From Isoetes taiwanensis (Eukaryota > Streptophyta > Lycopodiopsida > Isoetales > Isoetaceae), in assembly GCA_021234155.1 (NCBI GenBank), contig JAJEKV010000051.1, positions 8,638,105 to 8,702,104 of the forward strand: 64,000 nt of DNA, in the 5' to 3' direction. The notes under the pieces were generated by a model, which did not search any database, had not been told where the DNA came from, and saw only the letters and a program-made list of their open reading frames with translations. Below, piece after piece: positions 57,119 through 64,000 of this stretch. The position numbers and the translations under genes were made by a program. The stretch's first letter is position 1. The number at the start of each line of letters is the position of its first letter.

Positions 57119-57199
57119 ATCTCCCAAAGCTTTACAATATCTGATGCATCCTGCAAAACCACACTCCATTCATATGCATCGATCCACAGTAGCAGACAA

Positions 57200-58725
57200 T
57201 ACTAATAATTTCTCAGAGCAACACGACGGCATAACGTAGACACAACTTTAGCATGGTCATTCGCGATGTCTAGATTTCAAACACACACAGTAGTACTTTA
57301 GATTTAATCCGAGCTGCCTTTAAACTACAGGAGTCCACCGAGCTATGTACCCATCTTGTGGAAATTCTAATCAAGATGTGGGCTTCCGGATTTAAGCCTT
57401 GCATTATCAATATATTGTTTTTTAAAATTTAGTTTAAACCATGGGTATCCAAAGATTGTCTCTTATTACAAATATTTTGAAGTTTTTAGCAGATATGAGC
57501 AGATCATGTTCATATTGTGCTTGAGAAAGATGCTACCAAAAAAAAAAAAAAAAAAAAAAAAGGTTATATCTACATGCTTCATCTGGCATTTTGAAGATGA
57601 AACTTAACTTGAGTCTGATGATGCTTCTGGAAGTAGCCAAGGTTCCATGATGGCACTTTTGAAAGTAGTCAAGTTTCCATGATGGCACTGTTGGATGGCA
57701 CTGTTGGATGCAACACTTGTACTTCTAGAAACTTTTGAATGACATTAAAGTAAAGCATCCACTGCTTTAAGTGAAAATAATTTCGAAAATCTATAAAGAC
57801 GAAAATTTGGAAAGACAGATCCAAAACTTATGTTCAAAATTGTCACCCTTGGAAGTAGTTAAGTACATCAACAAAAAATAGGTACAAAAGTCCAAAACAC
57901 AAAATCTTGTCTTGGCTGATTGACGTATTTTAGTTCATGGTGGAACTCTAAATATGCACCTCCACGTGGTGCACATCACCAAGGGCCTAATGTTGTACTT
58001 TGTTGGCTGCTCTCATGATATCTTCACTTCTTCCATAGATAACATCTTAGCCGGCATAACAGTGAAATGCATGGGCGAATCATTAATTCGAACTGCCCAT
58101 GATGTCTCACGACTATCAAGCACGTGAAACAATTCATCCCGAAAGTAGACTCATATAGTGGAGTCAGATACTACCTCGGAAGAAACGATTTGTAGACCCA
58201 AAAATGCATTCCATTACATATTCCAACACATGTGAGTTCTTTTGCTACTAAAATGTCAATTCGTCAGTGCACGGTGTCGTTTCTCATCTGATAAAAAAAA
58301 AACAATTGGAGGTTAGTCAAAGCACTACATTACCCAATAGATAGATACATGTACTCTGTCATCCACCTACCTCTCTCAAAGCACATCCGCGTAAACAACG
58401 TTCCCTTGGGTAGACTCGAGCAAATAGGAAGCCATCAATTAATTGGATGAAGCGCACCAACTTGACAACCTCATAAGTGCAAAATATTTCTTTGAGCTTT
58501 GCAATGAGCTCCTCAATTTTCACGCTTGCTACTCCATGCTCATCCTTTCTGGCAATTTAAAATGATGTTGGACGTGTAGGGATGTATCTGTCACACCTTT
58601 AAAAGCCCCCAAATTACATCAACATAGTTACAATTCTATCAAGTTGTTTGACTGACACAATATCGAGAGTCTCTTGTCTATAATTCCATCAAACATGAGG
58701 ATAACCCAAAATAGCATATGGTATT
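57200..58725 (-). other. Interval with unidentified coding-like scraps
   Basis: A run of about 23 A is at 57538-57560. On the minus strand, 58555-58380 reads VKIEELIAKLKEIFCTYEVV and DGFLFARVYPRERCLRGCAL. The stretch 58290-57990 includes FRDELFHVLDSRETSWAVRI and MPAKMLSMEEVK. They look protein-coding but I do not recognise them. A tandem TCCATGATGGCACT repeat is at 57640-57710. Confidence 0.3.
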
Positions 58726-58727
58726 TG

Positions 58728-58840
58728 TATCACGGCTTTTTAACCCGGACAGTGATACGCTTGTTGCGCCTCCTGTTTGGGTCCCATAGGCCAATTGGTC
58801 TCCATGGACGATAAAAACTTTATTCTATTCTATTCTATAT
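58728..58840 (+). mobile_element. LINE 3' end fragment with a (TATTC)n tail
   Basis: The plus strand repeats the 3' end of the LINE at 39.9 kb: GTGATACGCTTG, then GGGTCCCATAGGCCAATTGG, TCTCCATGGACG and a tail of TTATTCTATTCTATTC. Only the last 110 bp are present, typical of 5' truncation in target-primed reverse transcription. Confidence 0.75.
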
Positions 58841-58914
58841 TCTAATAAGTCGTATTTAATTAAAGTGGGACAAATCTCGAATTTTGGGAATTTTGGGAAT
58901 TTTTCTCGAATCTC

Positions 58915-59225
58915 AGGGGGAGGGAGATGGGGCACACCTTGATAAGGAGAAGGGTAGGAGGAGAAGGAGGGAGGGGCCACAGGTTGAAGAGGGGAAGGGG
59001 CTAAGTTGGAAGAAGAGGGGAAGGCGCTAAGTTGGAAGAAGAGGAGGGGAGAGGAGAGAAAAAGGGCAAAGGAGGACGGGGAGGGGATATGTTGGAAGGA
59101 GGAGGGAAAGGGGGAGGGGGGAGGGAAGGGGCAGGGGGATAGAGAGCAAAGAGGCAAACGAGGAGGGGAGGGTAGAGAAGAGCAAAAGGGGCAAAAGAGG
59201 AGAGGTTGGGGCAAAGGGGGCAAGG
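58915..59225 (+). repeat. 300-bp polypurine tract
   Basis: The plus strand is almost wholly G and A over 300 bp, with many GGGG and GGAGG runs (for example GGGGGAGGGGGGAGGG near 59110). It could form triplex or quadruplex DNA. The AAGTTGGAAGAAGAGG unit is repeated twice at about 59000. Open frames over it are compositional and not genes. Confidence 0.75.
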
Positions 59226-59229
59226 GTCT

Positions 59230-60590
59230 CTCCCCCAACCTTTCCAAAATAATGGAATATTAAACCCCTTGAGATTAAAAATAACTAAACCCCTTGAGAT
59301 TAAAAAAGATTAATATTAAAATATAATTAATAATTTCTTTAATTAAATATAAAATATTTTAATTAATTAAATAAAAAAAATATAAACCTTTCTCTTCTCG
59401 ACTAGTGAGTCGAGAATTGGAAAGTGGATCCCCTTTACACCGGGAGGAGCAAGTCCAAGGGCGCCAAGGCCTCCAGTCTGCGAGAGCCTCTCCCCGCAAC
59501 CGATCCCCAAGAGTAGCCATGTTGCTATTTACCCGCCTCCAAGCACCACAACACAACATTCAATGTTTATGAAATCGTGGGTCGTTCTTTTCGGGCAGTG
59601 CTAGGAAAGTCCCCTTTGCTCCCCGCTACTTGTTTAAAGTTGGCTTCCACTTCCACGGCCGCCTCTCGGCATCGATGCCGATTTAAATTTGATGGGTTTA
59701 TGCAACGGTGTTGTGCTCGCCTAATATTCTCTTAGGCGACGGTCTTGTTATCAGCCCCGTCTTGCCGATGGACTTGGGACTTTTCATCAACATTACCCCT
59801 GCTTTTGCCGATTTTTGTGCACTCACAACTCCATTTTCTTTTCAGTATTCTCGTGAACCCCGCTTTTCTTAATATTAGTCGCACAACAACGATACTCTCG
59901 TCGAAATGCGCATTACGCATAGTTCATAAGTTATTTGAAGTTGTTCTTACCTTGAGGAGCTTTTTGCTAGCTTGGATTTGGAAGCGGGGAAGGGCTTGCC
60001 GAGAACGACATCGTAATAACAAAAGCAATTTCAAACCGTCATCGCAATTCTCCATCGAGAATGCCAATTCTTTCTCATGGAGCGGCCGGATTCACCGCCG
60101 CATCCAGTGTCCATTATAAGTTCTTCCGAAGCTTTGCGTTGTATCAAGATCTTGGAAAATCGTTGTAACCGGAAGAAAGGTGATTCAAGTAAATTGGAAG
60201 CGAAAAAAGCCGTAATCGGGAGCGCCTATAAGCGGATCTTCTTCCCCTTCATCTCTTTCAAGAATAATAGAGTCAGCCTCGACATGTCGTTGTTTTCACC
60301 TTCCACGGTCGCTCTCTGTTTTTCAGCCATAGCCAAAGCATAAATGGCTGCCATAGACTTAAGTGGCGAATGTTTAAGCTCCAACAACAGATCGGGCAGT
60401 TTTGCCAACAGATCCGGCTCCTCGCCTCGACTCGCAGAATCATGCTCCGCGATCTCCGCGCGATCTGCCACGATCTTGACCATCTCGGTTAACACATGGT
60501 GCGGATTCTAATAACAGAGAAGAAGATTGCCGGAAGCAGATTGGGCGCTTTTGCCAACGCCGGATCTTACGCAACGCAGCGGATGAAAGG
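59230..60590 (-). other. Interval with an unidentified coding-like segment
   Basis: An 89-codon minus frame at 60495-60226 (LAKLPDLLLELKHSPLKSMA and SRLTLLFLKEMKGKKIRL) looks like a real protein fragment, and weak in-frame extension is seen upstream and downstream. I do not recognise the family. At 59395-59410 a CGACTAGTGAGTCG palindrome resembles those of the foldback at 62.1 kb. Confidence 0.3.
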
Positions 60591-61480
60591 AAGGAAGGAA
60601 GGAAGGAAGGAAGGAAGTTTATTTTAACGCCCACGGAGGCCGAGGCCTATGAGACGGCACGTAATCGTGCAAAAAGCCAAAACCCCAACACCAAAACAAA
60701 CAATGTAATCGGAGACAAGAGAACCCTACTACCGGGATGAAAAAACCCCCACCGGGAGGAAAAACCCTAACAAAGAGGGCTCTCAAATACCATGCCCCGA
60801 AGAGCAAGTCCGACGGCCGAAATCTGCAGGATGTAAGCTCCTACGGCCAAGCTACCATAGGTGATGCGAGTAATCGATGTAGCGGTGTGTCGAGCATCTA
60901 AGATCGGTGTGCCTTTGCTTTCGGACATGGGCATATGCTGGGCACCGCTGGAGGGCATGGTGCTCATCCTCTATCATGTGCATCTCACAACACTGACATA
61001 TCCTCTCCTCCCTGGGGATCCCGTGCCCGCCATTCACCCCCAAATGACTGCCTCAATTAAGAGGTAATGGGAACCCGTCCTTATGGCGGCAATAGCTCTC
61101 CGTTTCTTCACAGAGATGTGTGCTTTCAAGTACCGATGGGGTCCATGCTCAAGGCTGGGATTAATCTGAGCGTGATAGTGCTCTGTCTTGGGCTTTGCAA
61201 GAGTAGAGGCATCCCACAGAGTGGCAGCATAGCCCGCATCCAATTGCCCATTCTGCGCATCAGAATCTGCCAGTGCCACCATCTGTTGGTAATCCATAGA
61301 CCACCTCCTAAACCATCCCTTACAGTGCTCGTGCCATACCCTCTTCAGCCGCTGGGGGCCCTGCGTTAACACATCTCCGCTTCCATGCCATAGCCAGGAT
61401 CTTGAGACTTCGCCATAGCCAGCCACGATTTCGTAAGTGTACCAAATTTCTTCTTCTAAAAAGGTACGTACCAAATCTCC
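60590..61480 (-). mobile_element. LINE 3' portion with a (TTCC)n tail
   Basis: The minus frame ends a LINE polyprotein: AAIRTGSHYLLIEAVIWG, then CQCCEMHMIEDEHHALQRCP and AYAHVRKQ, a C-terminal zinc motif like that of the LINE at 40.2 kb. The untranslated region ends CTCCGTGGGCGTTAAAATAA, followed by repeated CTTCC (plus-strand GGAA repeat at 60589-60617). The 5' portion is missing. Confidence 0.75.
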
Positions 61481-61570
61481 CCCCCTTTTCAATTTCAAAT
61501 TTCGAAAATCCCCCCCTTTTCAATTTCAAATTTCGAAAATGTCCCCCCTTTTCAATTTCAAATTTCGAAC
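61479..61570. repeat. 33-bp tandem repeat, three copies
   Basis: The unit CCCCCTTTTCAATTTCAAAT plus TTCGAAAAT is present three times at the truncated 5' edge of the LINE fragment. Confidence 0.8.
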
Positions 61571-61639
61571 TTAAGAGGTGGGAGAAAAAAAAAGCCAAAT
61601 ACGGAGAGAAAAAAGCGGAATAATAGTGTGTACTCAAAA

Positions 61640-62122
61640 AAAAAAAATGGATACAGATATATACGGTTATTTTTCTAAGGTTAATGGAAAAAAAATAGCG
61701 GGGTACGTACCAAATTTTAAATTTCTAGGATACCATTAATTGGGCTATAATTTTATTAGTGTCGCCCATATAAATATTTGAATTTTTGTCGCAAATTGAT
61801 AGCATGGTTGTGTTCTTGTATAATCATATTTTACACCTTATGTTGACCTTAGAGGTGCTAGGCATATAATTCTTATGTCTAAGATAAAAAGTTGGCTTAT
61901 ACAAGATAATAGTATACTTTAAATTAGTTCACTTTATTTCTAATGCTAATGCGTGCATTATGAAATTGTAGTATAAAGTACTAAAGTCTGCTAATTAAGG
62001 TGTGCTAGTTTATACTAGCACACATTAGTATTAGCACACATTGCACAGCACATTAGTATTTAGCACACATTAGTATGTAACAATTGTTTTTATACTAGCA
62101 CACATTAGTATTAGCACACATT
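61640..62122. repeat. AT-rich interval ending in an AGCACACATTAGTAT array
   Basis: From about 62010 to 62118 the unit AGCACACATTAGTAT, or a shortened form, recurs about six times. The rest is AT-rich with no gene seen. Confidence 0.65.
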
Positions 62123-62581
62123 GTTCTTAGGGCCATTTTTGGAAAATACAGGCCCGAGAGCCTTTTCGACTCATGAGTCGAAAGAAAAAGGCAGTTAAAA
62201 TGCGAAGGGGTCATAGGGCCTTTCTCGACTCGCGAGTCGAGAAAGGAGGCTCAAAGCGAAAAAACGCAGTATGACCCCTAAAAACTGCGTTTTTTCGCTT
62301 TGAGCCTCCTTTCTCGACTCGCGAGTCGAGAAAGGCCCTATGACCCCTAAAAACTGCATTTTTCGCTTTGAGCTGCCTTTCTCGACTCGCGAGTCGAGAA
62401 AGGCCCTATCACCCCTAAGAACTGCGTTTTTCGCTTTGAGCCTCCTTTCTCGACTCGCGAGTCGAGAAAGGCCCTATGACCCCTAAAGCTTGTGTTTTTC
62501 GCTTTGAGCTGCCTTTCTCGACTCGCGAGTCGAGAAAGGCTCTCACTCAGGCCTGTATTTTCCAAAAATGGCTCTAAGAAC
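62123..62581. mobile_element. Foldback element built from CGACTCGCGAGTCG palindromes
   Basis: Terminal inverted repeats of 31 bp (GTTCTTAGGGCCATTTTTGG and on to ACAGGCC, 62123-62153; complement at 62551-62581) differ at one base. The interior is an array of a unit of about 70 bp, each with the palindrome TTTCTCGACTCGCGAGTCGA (five perfect copies, one degenerate at 62165). The first and second units face each other, giving perfect 64-bp arms (62207-62270 and 62284-62347) around a 13-nt spacer. No coding sequence. No clear target duplication was found. Confidence 0.75.
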
Positions 62582-64000
62582 TATGTTTTATTTTTTTTTT
62601 TTGCATGTAGCATCACTTGACTAACTTGATTTTGTCTTTTGCAGTCCTTATCTCGACCAGATAGTACATGCTTGGGAGCAATGAAAAGACCAGTTTATTG
62701 AAGAAAGATGCCGAGAAGAGGGTGGTGACATCAGTTGGACATAGAAGCACGTGGCCTATGAAGGAACTCCTCATACAAATTTCTATCGTCTGTAAGTTGC
62801 TCCGTGACTTGGACAGAGCTCCACGCGCCGTTTGCAGTAGGTGGTTCATGTGTGAAGAGGGTGACAATACGACCACTATGGTCTCTTCACCTACTGTAAT
62901 GTATATTGTAATGAGCCCATTTATAAATATAAGGTATCTCAAAACTAGTGTTTTTGGTGATTAAGTAAACAATTTGCTTAATTTTTGTTGGAATTTATGA
63001 TCTCTTGTCTACCCACCTAAGAAAATAGAGCCAAAAAGTCTTGGTAAAGGAATTCACCCTCACGCGAAAAACTCTTATTTTGAATGACAAATAAGCCCCA
63101 AAACAGGGACTCGACTCGATATCCAAGAAAACTGGGAGAAAGCTTGGATGCACAGTTTCAGACAACAATTCGAATTAAGGACAGTTTTCGGGTCGGGTTG
63201 CTCCTTTTTGTGTAAAATAACAGGGTTCCAAAAAAAAGTGGGAATGGAATGAGTCCCACTTTAATTAAATACGACTTTAATATAAAACATATACGTCTGT
63301 TTCTTATAAATATGACTACATTTGTTTTTTATAATATGATCATGTTCTTTGTACCAAGGTTGCCAGATGTATACATAGACTACTAATGCAACACTTGGAT
63401 AGGCTTCTAGAGGATGAGGGTCCAATCGATGATTGAATTTGTGAGCATTTACTTAAATGTAAACCACAATAAATGGGAGATATTTAGTGTAGTGGTAGTT
63501 GTGCATGTTGATGCAACAAAGTAGTGCTTCGTTAAGTTGGAATGATGTGTCATAAAGAGTGAATGCATGTGACACATTGTTGTAGAAATGCATGCACAAA
63601 TTTAGATCATACACCAATTGCAAAAAGTATGACAACTTTTTCAAAGTAAAGCATGTCAATATGGTACATAGTTGATGCTTCAATGTTGAGCGTGTAGGAA
63701 GTTAACCTCATAATGGCACCGAGGAAGGGGAAGGGGAAGGGACACTAACATTGTATGCAGGTTTTTGTATTATTGGCATGGGCAGGCACTAATAATGCAT
63801 GCCAGTTTCCCTATTATCTATTGTTACATTTAAATGCATTGGGGCAAATGTTATTCTATTTCTAAATCTTGCAACCATTCGACTAAATGTTTCAATATTG
63901 CAAGTTGGTTCGGCTTTCTTTGTCCTTAGTAGTGCAATATGACAATGCTAAAAGACCTCTTGTCATTAATCAGTTTACAAATCCAGAGTGTCAATATCAT
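62582..64000. other. Interval without recognised genes
   Basis: A 98-codon plus frame at 62668-62964 (KKDAEKRVVTSVGHRSTW, then LCKLLRDLDRAPRAVCSRWF) and overlapping minus frames carry no known motif. A 25-bp segment at 63253-63277 is an exact inverted copy of 58847-58871. Nothing else supportable. Confidence 0.4.

Larger units (their letters stand above)
53757..57150 (-). pseudogene. WDR48/UAF1-like gene, C-terminal half, inactivated
   Basis: WDR48/UAF1 proteins are WD40 proteins that activate ubiquitin-specific proteases; the plant member is At3g05090. Exons: 57150-57119 continuing at 55481-55448 (DASDIVKLWEITRGAVVKDF), 55368-55330 (ISFEEKEKELFEM), 55253-55146 (SVHLDTPQCFSAEIDSVDLQ), 54783-54436, 54292-54199 (NFFLHPFEGNSLQVLKQGKL), 54125-53937 (VVNYILEKLVVEKP) and 53855-53757 (MSLATVRAYIWKKPEDL, then TGA). 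Lesions: a solo LTR inside the first listed exon, a deletion with frameshift after VPAWFT, a frameshift and stop in the fourth exon, a CGA-to-TGA type stop after HGQIPP, and a tandem duplication in the intron at 54313-54440. The N-terminal WD40 repeats were not found. Confidence 0.8.

Noticed and set aside
58825-59263. ORFs of 140 and 85 codons over the purine tract
   Set aside because: They are open only because the strand is almost all purine or pyrimidine; the peptides are low-complexity (Pro/Ser/Phe or Glu/Gly/Lys).
62160-62550. CRISPR-like array of palindromic repeats
   Set aside because: The spacers are themselves repeated, the organism is a plant, and the array is enclosed by terminal inverted repeats.
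62347-62565. 72-codon ORF with repeated peptide
   Set aside because: It is the translation of the foldback palindrome array and has no independent support.

Overview
The window is repeat-dominated nuclear DNA of a land plant, probably a vascular plant. Evidence: spliced genes with plant homologues (a FAD-dependent oxidoreductase like Arabidopsis At5g48440, and a WDR48/UAF1-like gene), captured pieces of laccase, ABCG/PDR transporter, sulfate transporter and AWPM-19 genes, and LTR elements primed by initiator tRNA-Met. The lineage cannot be fixed from the sequence alone. All family calls come from reading motifs; no database search was run.

Layout. (1) 427-14242 is a complete PIF/Harbinger DNA transposon with a TAA target duplication. 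It holds an apparently intact three-exon transposase gene and a Myb/SANT-like partner gene that appears to start near the opposite terminus. The roughly 10 kb between holds an AWPM-19 exon, a sulfate-transporter chimera, and a nested Helitron (6560-12445) that itself carries eEF1A, ABCG and laccase fragments. (2) 14733-20810 is the only apparently intact host gene: a nine-exon FAD-dependent oxidoreductase (431 residues) with a 3.5 kb intron. (3) 24720-47702 is one Ty3/gypsy chromovirus-type retrotransposon (1.0 kb LTRs, 5-bp TSD TCACT), split into a gag-protease half and an RT-RNaseH-integrase half by about 16 kb of other DNA. That DNA holds a RING-type ORF interrupted by a small hAT-like element with an 8-bp target duplication, a decayed hAT transposase, a histone H4 pseudogene, a CACTA-like terminus, two long RNA-like foldbacks and a GC-rich LINE. 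(4) 48780-49512 is another LINE fragment, and 49572-52377 is a young non-autonomous LTR element. (5) 53757-57150 is the C-terminal half of a WDR48/UAF1-like gene, killed by a solo LTR inside an exon plus stops, frameshifts and a deletion. (6) 58.7-62.6 kb holds further LINE 3' ends with different simple-repeat tails, a 300-bp purine tract, and a foldback element with 64-bp perfect arms built from a CGACTCGCGAGTCG palindrome.

The window mainly records layered transposition (Helitron inside Harbinger, hAT inside an ORF inside gypsy, LTR inside a host exon). The Harbinger composite is the most unusual structure: both of its own genes look intact while its interior has become a store of host gene pieces.
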